Assembly (NCBI GenBank): GCA_963700475.1
Contig: CAVOXR010000015.1
Location: 248,001-312,000, forward strand
Reading direction: 5' to 3'
From: Prado023 sp963700475
GTDB taxonomy: Bacteria > Actinomycetota > Actinomycetes > S36-B12 > CAIYMF01
Length of the DNA: 64,000 bases
Shown here: positions 49,451 through 58,599 of the stretch, piece after piece
Layout: each line of letters opens with the position of its first letter
Numbering within the stretch: position 1 is the stretch's first letter
Position numbers and translations under genes: made by a program
Notes under the pieces: generated by a model
Database searches by the model: none
Told to the model about the DNA's origin: nothing
What the model saw: only the letters and a program-made list of their open reading frames with translations

Positions 49451-51357
49451 CAGCCCAGTTCCGCCTCGAAGTCGCCGGACTCGAGCCGCGCCTTGAGCGT
49501 GGTCAGGAAGCGTGCGGCGTCGGCGCCGTCGACCAGTCGGTGGTCGTAGGTCAGCGCGAGGTAGACCATGGACCGGATCGCGATGGAGTCCGCGCCGGTC
49601 TCGTCGACCACCACGACCGGGCGGCGGACGATCGCCCCGAGTCCGAGGATCGCGACCTGCGGCTGGTTGACGATCGGGGTGTCGAACAGGGCCCCGCGGC
49701 TGCCGGTGTTGGTGATCGTGAAGGTCCCGCCGGACAGCTCGTCGGGTGACACCTTGTTGGTGCGCGTCCGCTCGGCGACGTCGGCGATCTTGCGGCCGAG
49801 CCCGCCGAGGTTGAGGTCGTCGGCGTCGCGCACGACCGGCACCAGCAGCCCGCGCTCGGTGTCAACGGCGATCCCGAGGTGGATGGCGTCGTGGAAGGTG
49901 ACTGTCCCGGCCGTCTGGTCGATCGAGGCATTGACCACCGGGAACGCCTTGAGCGCCTCGATGATCGCCTTCGCGAAGAACGGCATGAACGACAGCTTCA
50001 CGCCCTCGCGCGCCTGGAAGGAGTTCTTGTGCTTGGCGCGCAGCGCCGCGATCCGGGTGACGTCGGCCTCGACGACCGTGGTCAGCTGGGCGGACACGTG
50101 CAGTGACTCGACCATGCGCTCGGCGATCACCTTGCGCAGGCGGGTCATCTTCTCGGTGCGTGAGCCGGCGGCTGAGGTGGCCGGTGCGGCAGCGGCCGCG
50201 GGAGCCACCGCGGCGGGGGCAGCTGCCGGGGCAGCCGGTGCGGCAGCGGGAGCAGGTGCGGCCGCCGCGGGGGCCGCCACGGCAGCGGCGATGGGGGCAG
50301 CCGGTGCCGTGGGCACCGCACCAGCCGGGCGGTGCGTCGCGTCGAAGATGTCCTGCTTGGTGATCCGGCCACCGACGCCGGTCCCGCGCACGGTCGACAG
50401 GTCCACGCCGGACTGCGCGGCAAGCTTGCGGACCAGCGGGGTGACGTAGAGGTCCGACGGTGCAGCGCCGGCGTGGGCCCCAGCGCTCGGTGCCTCAGGG
50501 CTCGCAGGGACCTCGGTGGACGGTGCGGGGGCGGGTTCCGGGGCCGCCACGGGCTCAGGCGCGGCAGCCACCACGGGCTCGGTCTCAGGAGCCGGAGTCG
50601 GCGCCGGAGCTGGGGCCCCGGCCGGAGCCGGCGTCCCGATGATGCCCAGCGTCTGGCCGACCTCTGCGGTCTCGTCCTCGAGGACGCGGATCTCCAGCAG
50701 CATCCCCGAGCTGGGGGCGGGAAGCTCGGTGTCGACCTTGTCTGTGGAGACCTCGAGCAGGGGCTCGTCGGCCGACACCATGTCGCCGACCTTCTTCAGC
50801 CAGCGGGTGACGGTGCCCTCGGTCACGGACTCGCCGAGCGCGGGCAGGATCACCGGGGTCTCCGTGCCCGAGACGGCATGGCTGCCGGAGCGCGGCGGGT
50901 TGGGATCCGGGGGCACGGTCCCGAGGACGGCGGCAGCGGCCGCAGCAGCAGGGGCAACCGCTGGGCGCGCCGGGGGAGCGGCAACGGCCTGGACCGGTGC
51001 CGGGGCCGACACGGCGGCGGGAGCAGGCGCGGGGGCCGGGGGAGCAGGCGCGGGGGCCGGGGGCGCAGCTGCCTCCGGGGCTGCGGGGGCAGCGGGAGCG
51101 TCACCGGCAGGGGCCTCGCCGGCCGCGCCGATCACGCCCAGCGGCGCACCGACGGGGACGGTCTCGTCCTCGCCCGCGGCGATGGAGAGCAGGACCCCGG
51201 ATGCGGGGGCGGGGATCTCTGTGTCGACCTTGTCGGTCGAGACCTCGACGAGGGGCTCATCTGCGCGCACCTCCTCGCCGACCTGCTTGAGCCAGCGGGT
51301 GACGGTGCCCTCGGTGACGCTCTCGCCGAGCTGCGGCATGGTGACGGTGACCGACAT
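49450..51357 (-). CDS. sucB: Dihydrolipoamide acyltransferase (E2) of 2-oxoacid dehydrogenase
   Basis: A 635-residue E2 with two N-terminal lipoyl domains (lysines Lys43 and Lys207, both in STDKVDTE). These are separated by Ala/Pro-rich linkers and followed by a peripheral-subunit-binding domain near 303-340 (YVTPLVRKLAAQSGVDL) and a catalytic acyltransferase domain from about 405 with the YDHRLVDGADAARF active-site motif. It transfers succinyl or acetyl groups to CoA. In actinobacteria this protein (DlaT) can serve pyruvate and 2-oxoglutarate complexes, so the exact complex is not fixed by sequence. Lpd is encoded just upstream and LipB/LipA downstream. The linker repeats explain many long shadow frames on the other strand. 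Confidence 0.95.
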   Translation of the reverse strand: MSVTVTMPQLGESVTEGTVTRWLKQVGEEVRADEPLVEVSTDKVDTEIPAPASGVLLSIAAGEDETVPVGAPLGVIGAAGEAPAGDAPAAPAAPEAAAPPAPAPAPPAPAPAPAAVSAPAPVQAVAAPPARPAVAPAAAAAAAVLGTVPPDPNPPRSGSHAVSGTETPVILPALGESVTEGTVTRWLKKVGDMVSADEPLLEVSTDKVDTELPAPSSGMLLEIRVLEDETAEVGQTLGIIGTPAPAGAPAPAPTPAPETEPVVAAAPEPVAAPEPAPAPSTEVPASPEAPSAGAHAGAAPSDLYVTPLVRKLAAQSGVDLSTVRGTGVGGRITKQDIFDATHRPAGAVPTAPAAPIAAAVAAPAAAAPAPAAAPAAPAAAPAAVAPAAAAAPATSAAGSRTEKMTRLRKVIAERMVESLHVSAQLTTVVEADVTRIAALRAKHKNSFQAREGVKLSFMPFFAKAIIEALKAFPVVNASIDQTAGTVTFHDAIHLGIAVDTERGLLVPVVRDADDLNLGGLGRKIADVAERTRTNKVSPDELSGGTFTITNTGSRGALFDTPIVNQPQVAILGLGAIVRRPVVVVDETGADSIAIRSMVYLALTYDHRLVDGADAARFLTTLKARLESGDFEAELG

Positions 51358-51392
51358 CTGCGTGGTGCTCCTATCGATGGACGGGTAGGTGT

Positions 51393-52769
51393 TCAGGCGT
51401 GTGAGTGCAGCGGCTTGCCGGCCAGCGCGAGGTGCGCCTCGCCGAGAGCCTCGTTCTGGGTGGGATGGGCGTGCACGAGGGAGGCCACCTCAGCGGGGTA
51501 GGCCTCCCAGTTGTAGATCAGCTGGGCCTCGCCGATCTGCTCGCCGATCCTGGCTCCGACCATGTGGACCCCGATGACGGGTCCGTCGACCCGTCGGACG
51601 AGCTTGACGAAGCCGGTGGTCGCCAGGATCTGGCTCTTGCCGTTGCCACCGAGGCTGTACTCGTAGGACTCGACCGCGTCGGCGCCGAACTTCTCCTTGG
51701 CCTGCGCCTCGGTCAGTCCGATCGAGCCGATCTCGGGCTCGCAGTAGGTCACGCGCGGGATGCCGAGCTCGTCGATCGGCGGCGGGTTGAGCCCGGCGAT
51801 CTCCTCGGCCACGAAGATGCCCTGCTGGAAGCCGCGGTGCGCCAGCTGCAGTCCGGGGACGATGTCGCCGACCGCGAACACGCCGGGGACGTTGGTGCGC
51901 AGTCGCTCGTCGGCCAGTACCCAGCCGCGCTCCATCGCGACCCCAGCCTCTTCGAAGCCCATGCCGCTCGCGTTCGGGCCACGCCCGACGGCCACGAGCA
52001 TGAGCTCCGCCGAGTGCGTCGAGCCGTCCTCGAGGGTGGCCACCACGCCGTTGTCGTCCTGGGTCACGCTCGCGAAGCGAACGCCGGTCGTGAATGCGAT
52101 CTTGCGCTTGCGGAAGGCACGCTCGAGGGCCTTCGAGCAGGCCTCGTCCTCCGCCGGGACCAGCCGGGGCAGCGCCTCGATGATGGTCACCTCCGACCCG
52201 AAGGACTTCCAGACCGAGGCGAACTCCACACCGATCACGCCGCCGCCCAGCACGATCACGCTGGCCGGGATGTAGTCGAGCTGGAGAGCCTGGTCGCTGG
52301 TCATGACCCGGCCGCCGATGTCCAGGCCGGGCAGGCTGCGCGCGTACGAGCCGGTGGCAAGGACCACGTTGCGCCCGGTGTACGCGGTTCCGTCGACCTC
52401 GACGGTATTGGCGGCGGTCAGGCGTCCGGAACCCTCGACGTAGGTGATCGCGCGGCTCTTCACCAGGCCCTGAAGGCCCTTGTAGAGCCGGCCCACGACG
52501 CCGTCGCGGTAGGAGTTGACCTTGCCGATGTCGATGCCGTTGAGCGTGGTGCTCACGCCGAACTGCTCGCTCTCGCGTGCGGTGTCGGCAACTTCGGCGG
52601 CATGGAGCAGGGCCTTGGTCGGGATGCAGCCGCGGTGCAGGCAGGTGCCGCCGAGCTTGTCCTTCTCGATCAGGGCCACGGACAGCCCGAGCTGGGATGC
52701 CCGGAGGGCGCAGGCGTAGCCGCCGCTGCCTCCGCCGAGGATCACGACATCGAACTGGTTGTCGGCCAC
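51393..52769 (-). CDS. lpdA: Dihydrolipoamide dehydrogenase (E3)
   Basis: A 458-residue FAD/NAD enzyme that reoxidises dihydrolipoyl groups. FAD-binding GGGSGGY is at residues 12-18, the redox disulfide is Cys43 and Cys48 (GGTCLHRGCIPTK), the NAD-binding Rossmann motif is VLGGGVIGVEFAS, and the C-terminal HAHPTQNEALGEA carries the His-Glu base. The GTG start at 52769 is preceded by GAAAGG. It lies 35 bases before sucB and is probably co-transcribed with it, providing E3 to the complex. Confidence 0.97.
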   Translation of the reverse strand: MADNQFDVVILGGGSGGYACALRASQLGLSVALIEKDKLGGTCLHRGCIPTKALLHAAEVADTARESEQFGVSTTLNGIDIGKVNSYRDGVVGRLYKGLQGLVKSRAITYVEGSGRLTAANTVEVDGTAYTGRNVVLATGSYARSLPGLDIGGRVMTSDQALQLDYIPASVIVLGGGVIGVEFASVWKSFGSEVTIIEALPRLVPAEDEACSKALERAFRKRKIAFTTGVRFASVTQDDNGVVATLEDGSTHSAELMLVAVGRGPNASGMGFEEAGVAMERGWVLADERLRTNVPGVFAVGDIVPGLQLAHRGFQQGIFVAEEIAGLNPPPIDELGIPRVTYCEPEIGSIGLTEAQAKEKFGADAVESYEYSLGGNGKSQILATTGFVKLVRRVDGPVIGVHMVGARIGEQIGEAQLIYNWEAYPAEVASLVHAHPTQNEALGEAHLALAGKPLHSHA

Positions 52770-52904
52770 GTGGGGACCTTTCTCATCGAGGATGCTGAAC
52801 GCGCGCTCCCGCCGGCGCGGGTGCGCAGGCACATCCTGCCAGCAGTTGCCCCGTCGCGGGGGGCCACGGAGTCCCCTTCGGTGTGGAACTCGATGACGAG
52901 GGGC

Positions 52905-54386
52905 TCAGTCCTGCTGGTCTGCCATCCGCTCGGCGACTGCGACCAGCGTCCGGACGCCGTAGCCGGTGGCCCCCTTGCCGTTGTAGGCCCACGGCGTTCC
53001 GTCGACATAGGCAGGCCCAGCGATGTCCATGTGGGCCCACGGCACTCCCTCGGGGACGAACTCGCGCAGGAACGCCGCGGCGGTCATCATCCCGCCGTTG
53101 CGCTCGCCGATGTTGGCCAGGTCGGCCACGGGGGAGTCCAGCGATGGGCGCATCTCCTCGGGGATGGGCATGGGCCACGACAGCTCTCCGGCCGACTCCC
53201 CGGCGGAGTGCACCTCGTCCCGCCAGCCGTCGTCGTTGCCCATCACCCCGGCGATCCGGGAGCCGAGCGCGACGGTCTGCGCGCCGGTCAGCGTGGCCAC
53301 GTCGATGATGGCGTCGGGCTCGTCGGCGCCGCAGCGGGCAAGGGCGTCCATCATCACCAGGCGCCCCTCGGCATCCGTGTTGAGCACCTCGACGGTCTTG
53401 CCGCCGTACGCGGTGATGACGTCCCCCGGGCGCTGGGCGGTGCCGCTGGGCATGTTCTCAGCGATCGCCAAGTAGGCCGTGACTCGCAACGGGATGCCGA
53501 GCTGCGCGATCGCGCGGACCGCGGCCAGGACCGCTGCGGCTCCTGCCATGTCCATCTTCATCGTGATCATGCTCGCGGGGGGCTTCAGCGACAGGCCGCC
53601 CGAGTCGAAGGTGATGCCCTTCCCGACGAGAGCCAGGTGTGCGCCTGCCCCGACCGGGGAGTAGGCCAGGCGCACCAGGCGTGGCGGGTTCGCCGAACCC
53701 TGACCCACGGCGAGGATCCCGCCGAACTTCTGCTTGCGCAGGGCCTTCTCGTCGAGGACCTGGATGTCGATGCCGGTGCCCTCGACCGCTGCGACGGCCT
53801 CGGCTGCGAGGGCGGCCGGGGGGAGGGCGCCCGGCGGGGTGTCGACCAGGCGACGGGTCAGGTGGATGGCATCACCGATCACCTGGGCGCGGTTGGCGGC
53901 GTGCTTGAGACCCTTCGCGCTCGCCACAATGACAGTCACCTTCGTGGGGGTGGGACGCGGGGCCTCGCCGGTGGGCTTGCCCGGGTACCGGTACGCCCCG
54001 ATGACCGCACCGAGGCCGACGGCCTCCACGAGACTCGCGTCGTCCCCTGTGGGCAGGGCCACGGCCACGGACCTGGATGACGCGGCGCGCAAGGCAGCGC
54101 CGGCCGCCCGGCGGAGGGTCTCCTCCGGGTACGAGTCGGCGTGGTCGCCAAGCCCGGTGCCCATGATCGGCGGCAGGCCGTAGGGCTCGCCGGGCAGGCG
54201 CAGCACCTCGTCGGCCTTGCCGGTTGCGCCGATCGCCGCGGCCGCGGCGGTCAGAGCGGTCACCTGCTCCTCGGTCAGCGAGGCGGCCCCTGCCACCCGA
54301 GGACCGTCGGTCCCGTGGGCGATGCCCAGAACCAGGAGGTCGGTACCGCGCAGGGACGTGCTCAGGGAGAGTGTGGGAGAGGTCAT
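52905..54386 (-). CDS. pepA: Leucyl aminopeptidase (M17)
   Basis: A 493-residue cytosolic zinc/manganese aminopeptidase that removes N-terminal residues from peptides. The M17 signature NTDAEGRL is at residues 336-343, and the other metal ligands are visible in VGKGITFDSGG (Lys256, Asp261) and MKMDMAGAAAV (Asp279). ATG at 54386 (MTSPTLS) is preferred over the GTG at 54395. It lies upstream of lpd with a 135-bp gap and diverges from gcvT, with a repeat-rich 339-bp gap between them. Confidence 0.96.
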   Translation of the reverse strand: MTSPTLSLSTSLRGTDLLVLGIAHGTDGPRVAGAASLTEEQVTALTAAAAAIGATGKADEVLRLPGEPYGLPPIMGTGLGDHADSYPEETLRRAAGAALRAASSRSVAVALPTGDDASLVEAVGLGAVIGAYRYPGKPTGEAPRPTPTKVTVIVASAKGLKHAANRAQVIGDAIHLTRRLVDTPPGALPPAALAAEAVAAVEGTGIDIQVLDEKALRKQKFGGILAVGQGSANPPRLVRLAYSPVGAGAHLALVGKGITFDSGGLSLKPPASMITMKMDMAGAAAVLAAVRAIAQLGIPLRVTAYLAIAENMPSGTAQRPGDVITAYGGKTVEVLNTDAEGRLVMMDALARCGADEPDAIIDVATLTGAQTVALGSRIAGVMGNDDGWRDEVHSAGESAGELSWPMPIPEEMRPSLDSPVADLANIGERNGGMMTAAAFLREFVPEGVPWAHMDIAGPAYVDGTPWAYNGKGATGYGVRTLVAVAERMADQQD

Positions 54387-54515
54387 GGGCTCCACCGTAT
54401 TGGGTCGGTGTCCCTCCTCGCAGGCGGTTGTGGCTCCGCCATCCTCTGCGTCATGTCATTCCAGCAGGTTGGTCACGCGAGTCGGTGTTCGCGCACCCCC
54501 TCAGCCCGACCGGCA

Positions 54516-54613
54516 GAACCTCGCACCCGTTCGTGTCGATAGAGCCCTGCGCGGCGCCGTCGAGAGAGCGCTGGACCGAACCTCGCGCCCAGTCGTGTCG
54601 ATAGGAGCCTGCG
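54516..54613. repeat. Imperfect 36-bp direct repeats between pepA and gcvT
   Basis: Two related 36-bp segments, 54516-54551 and 54578-54613, start GAACCTCGC and share CCC, TCGTGTCGATAG and CCTGCG. They are offset by 62 bp. The spacer contains CGAGAGAGCG. They lie in the divergent promoter region of pepA and gcvT. They could be copies of a dispersed repeat family or regulator sites. Confidence 0.7.
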
Positions 54614-54637
54614 TCCGTCCAGCGGTTCGACGCGAAC

Positions 54638-54661
54638 GGCCGCGGGGTCGACCCCGCGGCC
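54638..54661. promoter_or_regulatory. Perfect 24-bp palindrome upstream of gcvT
   Basis: A perfect inverted repeat with no loop, centred on GTCGAC and flanked by CGCGGG/CCCGCG arms. It lies 65 bases before the gcvT start and about 250 bases before pepA. Since both genes start from this gap, a terminator is unexpected; a regulator site or a cruciform-forming element is possible. Confidence 0.5.
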
Positions 54662-54725
54662 CCGCCCATGACTCGGGTTCGGCGGGAACGGGCGCGAGGT
54701 GGACGCCCCGCGTAGGCTGCCGTGC

Positions 54726-55811
54726 GTGACTCTGCGCCGTACTGCCCTGACCGAGACCCACCGCGCTGCCGGGGCCAAGATGGCCGACTTCGGCGGGTGG
54801 GAGATGCCCATCGAGTACCCCACTGGGGTCGTGGCCGAGCACACCGCCGTGCGCACCGCGGTCGGGGTGTTCGACGTGTCCCACATGGGCAAGCTGGTGG
54901 TGTCCGGCCCGGGTGCTGCTGCGGCGCTGAACCGGATGCTGGCCAACGACCTGGACCGGATCGGAGCCGGCCAGGCCCAGTACTCCATGCTGTGCAACGA
55001 GTCGGGCGGCGTCGTCGACGACTTGATCGTCTACCGCCTGGGCGACGATGAGCTGCGGATCGTCCCGAACGCTGCGAACGCCGCCATCGTTCGCGACGTG
55101 CTGGCCGCCGGGCTGCCCGGGGGCGTGACGCTCACCGACCTGCACGAGGCGGAGGGGATCCTGGCGATCCAGGGCCCTGCCAGCCACGACGTGATGGTGC
55201 GGCTCGGGTTGCTGGCCGCCGCCGGGGACCTTGCCTACATGGCCTTCACCACTGCGGAGTTCGCTGGGACGCCGGCCGTCGTGTGCCGCACGGGGTACAC
55301 CGGCGAGCACGGGTACGAGGTGATCATCGGGGTGGAGGCGCTGCCCGCGCTGTGGGCGCGTGTCGCCGAGCTCGCGACGCCGTGCGGCCTCGGTGCGCGC
55401 GACACCCTCCGCACGGAGATGGGCTACCCCCTGCACGGCCAGGACCTCTCCACCTCGATCACGCCGGTCGAGGCCGGGCTGTCGTGGGCGGTCGGCTGGG
55501 ACAAGGCTGAGTTCGTGGGGCGCGAGGCCCTGGTCGCGCAGCGTGCCGCAGGCCGGCCCCGTGCCCTTCGGGGGCTCCTGCTGGAGGGCAGGGGCGTGCC
55601 ACGTGCGCACATGGCGGTCCAGCGGCCCGATGGGTCGGCGGCTGGGGAGACCACGTCGGGCACCTTCTCCCCGACCCTCAAGGCCGGCGTGGCCCTGGCC
55701 CTGGTTGACCCGGCGCTCACGTTCGGCGACGAGGTCGCGATCGACATCCGCGGTCGTGCCGTCCCAGCGAGGATCGTGCGGCTGCCGTTCGTGGAGTCGT
55801 CCCCGAAGTAG
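54726..55811 (+). CDS. gcvT: Aminomethyltransferase (glycine cleavage T protein)
   Basis: A 361-residue tetrahydrofolate enzyme releasing ammonia from the aminomethyl-lipoyl H protein and forming methylene-THF. Characteristic blocks are GAKMADFGGWEMPIEY, GVFDVSHMGKL, CRTGYTGEHGYEV and LGARDTLRTEMGYPLHG. The GTG at 54726 (VTLRRTALTE) is chosen because homologues begin there; the frame also allows a start at 54699. No gcvH or gcvP gene is in the window. I looked for a glycine riboswitch upstream and saw none. Confidence 0.95.
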   Translation: MTLRRTALTETHRAAGAKMADFGGWEMPIEYPTGVVAEHTAVRTAVGVFDVSHMGKLVVSGPGAAAALNRMLANDLDRIGAGQAQYSMLCNESGGVVDDLIVYRLGDDELRIVPNAANAAIVRDVLAAGLPGGVTLTDLHEAEGILAIQGPASHDVMVRLGLLAAAGDLAYMAFTTAEFAGTPAVVCRTGYTGEHGYEVIIGVEALPALWARVAELATPCGLGARDTLRTEMGYPLHGQDLSTSITPVEAGLSWAVGWDKAEFVGREALVAQRAAGRPRALRGLLLEGRGVPRAHMAVQRPDGSAAGETTSGTFSPTLKAGVALALVDPALTFGDEVAIDIRGRAVPARIVRLPFVESSPK

Positions 55812-55843
55812 GCGATGACCAGGCCCAGGGCCGGAGTCCCGGG

Positions 55844-56551
55844 TCAGCCGATGGTGGCCTGAGTCACGGTCCCGTCGTCGACCGCGACGTTGATCCGGGT
55901 GACGCTGTAGTCGTCGGTCGCCGCCAGGGCCTTGCCGTCGCGCGCGACCACGCGGTAGGTCAGCCCGGCGCCCTCGATCGCGGCCTGTGCCTCGTCCTCC
56001 GGGAGCCCGACGACCTCCTCGGCCAGCTTCTCCGTCGACCTCGCGATGGTGGGCTCCGCGATCACGGGTGTCGTCGAGTAGGTCAGGACGTTCCTGTCGC
56101 CCTCGAAGAGGTACAGCTCGCCGGCCTCGACCGTCGTGTAGCCGTCCACCTTGTCGAGGGTGGCCAGGAGCTCGGCCTCCGCGGCCATCTCTGCGTCCGG
56201 ACCGGCCATCAGGGTCGACGCGAACACCCCGAAGGTGAGGTCGCCGGACGACGTCGCGGTGTAGTCGGCGGAGTAGCTGTTGACCGGGCCCTGACCGCCG
56301 ACGGTCTTCTCCTCGAAGGTCAGGGTGACGTCGCTCGAGGGGGACTCCTCGAGCATGCCACCGACCAGGTACCAGGGCTCTCCGAGACGCAGGTCGCCCC
56401 CGACCGGCTTGACCATGTCCGAGCTCACGGCCGCGTCACCGCCGGCGGCCCCGCTCGAGGCGTCGGCGCCTCCGGCGGCAGGGTCAGCGGTCTGGGCGCA
56501 GGCGGCGAGCAGTCCGACGGTCAGGACGAGCAGTGCCGGGATTCGCTTCAT
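55844..56551 (-). CDS. Predicted lipoprotein
   Basis: A 235-residue protein with a lipoprotein signal: MKRIPALLVLTVGLLAAC, lipobox Leu-Ala-Ala-Cys with Cys18 as lipidated residue. A Gly/Ala/Ser linker follows, then a folded extracellular domain. The C-terminal region (VVGLPEDEAQAAIEGAGLTYRVV ... TQATIG) resembles a subtilisin-inhibitor-like or PASTA-type fold but I cannot assign it. It lies between gcvT and the cobalamin genes and converges on gcvT. Confidence 0.8.
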   Translation of the reverse strand: MKRIPALLVLTVGLLAACAQTADPAAGGADASSGAAGGDAAVSSDMVKPVGGDLRLGEPWYLVGGMLEESPSSDVTLTFEEKTVGGQGPVNSYSADYTATSSGDLTFGVFASTLMAGPDAEMAAEAELLATLDKVDGYTTVEAGELYLFEGDRNVLTYSTTPVIAEPTIARSTEKLAEEVVGLPEDEAQAAIEGAGLTYRVVARDGKALAATDDYSVTRINVAVDDGTVTQATIG

Positions 56552-56613
56552 ACCCGTATGTTCCCGGGTGCCGCCGCACCGTTACAGCCTGGCCCCCCAC
56601 GCGTTGGGTGGCC

Positions 56614-57384
56614 TCAGTGCAGGGCAAGGACGAGGAGGACGGCCAAGGTGGCCAGCTCCGCGGTGGCGCCCAGGACGTCGCCGGTGCTGCCCCCGAACCG
56701 GCGTCCGGCCAGCCACCCCAGGCCCAGCGCGGTGCCGACCGCCGCGAGCGGACCCCAGAGCAGGGCTGCTGACCAGGGCAGGGGCCCAGCCCAGGTGGCG
56801 ACCAGGGCCAGCGCCGCAGCCAGCACTCCGGCGAGCACCAGCCGCGCCGGGGTGACGGAGCCGATGACGGTCGACCCGAGCCCGTCTGTGCGCGCAGCGT
56901 GCACCCATGGCCCACACGCAACCGCCACTGCGAATCGCCCGAGGGTCACGGCCAGCACCCACGCTGCGAGTGCGGGCGTCCCGGCGGGGAGCTGCGCGAT
57001 GCTCAGGACCTGCAGCGCGATGGTGAACCCGAGCGCAAGGACCCCGAACGGTCCGATGTCGGATCGGCGCATGATCTCGCGCGCACGCTCGGGAGGGGCG
57101 CCGCTGCCCAGCCCGTCGGCGACATCGGCCAAGCCGTCCCAGTGCAGTCCGCGTGTGATCCACGCGGCGAGCGCGACCACCAGGGTGGCGGACAGGAGCC
57201 GCGCGACCAGGTCCACGCCGGTCACCAGGAGGATCGCGCCGCTGACCAGCCCGATCACGGCGCCGACGGCCGGCGCCAGGGCGACACCTCGCCCGGCGAC
57301 AGTGGCATCGACCTCGGTGGGGGGTGGGACCGGCAGCCGGGTGAACGTCCCCACCGCGAAGCGGAGGGGGTCGTCCGCGGTCAC
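56614..57384 (-). CDS. cobS: Adenosylcobinamide-GDP ribazoletransferase (cobalamin synthase)
   Basis: A 256-residue integral membrane enzyme joining GDP-cobinamide with alpha-ribazole. The HWDGLADVADGLGSG motif (acidic metal site) and several Ala/Leu-rich membrane spans are clear. GTG at 57384 (VTADDPLRFAVGTFTRLPVP) is taken as start. It overlaps the TGA of the repaired cobT frame in the string CCGTGACC, giving the GTGA coupling seen elsewhere in this operon. As written, the frame reads through from cobT and gives a false 661-residue CobT-CobS fusion. Confidence 0.93.
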   Translation of the reverse strand: MTADDPLRFAVGTFTRLPVPPPTEVDATVAGRGVALAPAVGAVIGLVSGAILLVTGVDLVARLLSATLVVALAAWITRGLHWDGLADVADGLGSGAPPERAREIMRRSDIGPFGVLALGFTIALQVLSIAQLPAGTPALAAWVLAVTLGRFAVAVACGPWVHAARTDGLGSTVIGSVTPARLVLAGVLAAALALVATWAGPLPWSAALLWGPLAAVGTALGLGWLAGRRFGGSTGDVLGATAELATLAVLLVLALH

Positions 57385-58599
57385 GGTGAGGCGTCCGTTG
57401 ACGGGTCCTCCGGGAGGTCCGAGCCCACGGGCTCCGAGTCCGGCACCGGAGCCTCGTCGGAGGCAGCGTCGCTCGGTCGGGCCCTCCCCGGTCGCAGGAT
57501 CCTCGGCGGCAGCCTCGTCCTCCCGGTCGCTGACGCCTGCCGAGGCGAACGTGGCCATCTCGCGCAACAGGTCGCCGGCCGCTGTCACCAGCGGAAGCGC
57601 GACCAGCGCGCCCGACCCCTCACCGAGGCGCAGCTGCAGGTCCAGCAGGGGCTCCAGGCCCAGGCGGTCGAGGGCGGCGGACGCGGCCGGCTCGGTGCTG
57701 CGGTGCGAGGCGCACCACCACTGGCTCGCCCGGAAGGCCACCCGGTGCGCGACCAGCGCGCAGGCGCACGAGATGACCCCGTCGAGGATCACGGGCGTGC
57801 GGCGCAGGGCCGCCTGCAGCAGGAAGCCGGTCGTCGCGGCCAGGTCCGGCCCGCCGCAGGTGGCCAGAAGGGCGATCGGGTCGCCCTTGACGGGACGCCC
57901 CCGGCGCATCGCGTCGCGGACGGCGGCCGTCTTGCGCATCCACGTGATGTCGTCGATGCCCGTCCCGCGGCCGACGACCTTCGCCGGCTCGACATCGGCC
58001 AGCAGCCCGACGAGAACCGCGGCCGGAGTGGTGTTCCCGATCCCCATGTCCCCGGCCATCAGCAGGTCTGCCCCGGCGTCGACGAGCTCGTCGGCGATCC
58101 GCGCGCCGAGCAGGAGGGCGGCGACGCACTCCTCGCGGGTCATCGCGTCCTCGCGGTCGATCGACCCGCTGCCGCGGCGGATCCGATGTGTGGTCACGTC
58201 ATCGGGGACGGGCAATCCGCTAGCAGGCCAGTCGACGTCGACGCTGACGTCCACGACGCGCACCGTGACCCCTTGGCTTCGCGCCAGGACGGTGGCCGCC
58301 GCCCCGCCGGTCACGAAGTTGGCGACCATCTGGGCGGTCACCTCGGGGGGATACGCGCTGGTGCCGGCCGTGCGGGCGACTCCGTGGTCGCCGGCGAAGA
58401 TGGCCAGTGCCGGATGCTCGATGGGCGGTGGCGGACACTGGCCGGCCACGCCGGCCAGCCACACCGAGACGTCCTCGAGCCGTCCGAGGGAACCCGTGGG
58501 CTTGGTCAGCGTCTCCTGGCGGGCCAGTGCGGCGACCCGCGCCTCCTGGTCGGCGGGGACGATCCGCTCGCTCCAGCGGGTCAGGTCGAACTCGTCCAT
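57381..58599 (-). CDS. cobT: Nicotinate-nucleotide:dimethylbenzimidazole phosphoribosyltransferase (frame break near 57460)
   Basis: About 405 residues after removing one base near 57460. It makes alpha-ribazole phosphate for the lower ligand of cobalamin. Seen motifs: TKPTGSLGRLEDVSVWLAG, the IFAGDHGVARTAGTSAYP block, MGIGNTTPAAVL and the catalytic-glutamate motif RLGEGSGALVAL. In the alternate frame the tail reads RPSDAASDEAPVPDSEPVGS and ends TDASP with TGA at 57381-57383. This is a normal acidic tail, so the apparent fusion to CobS is an artefact. ATG at 58599 overlaps the end of the MBL-CobU gene by 19 bases. Confidence 0.92.

Noticed and set aside
54387..54725. A glycine riboswitch upstream of gcvT
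   Set aside because: The gap has repeats and a palindrome but not the paired conserved aptamer cores expected of a glycine riboswitch.
56614..58599. A bifunctional CobT-CobS protein
   Set aside because: The linker makes sense only in the alternate frame, which gives a normal CobT tail and a GTGA overlap with CobS.
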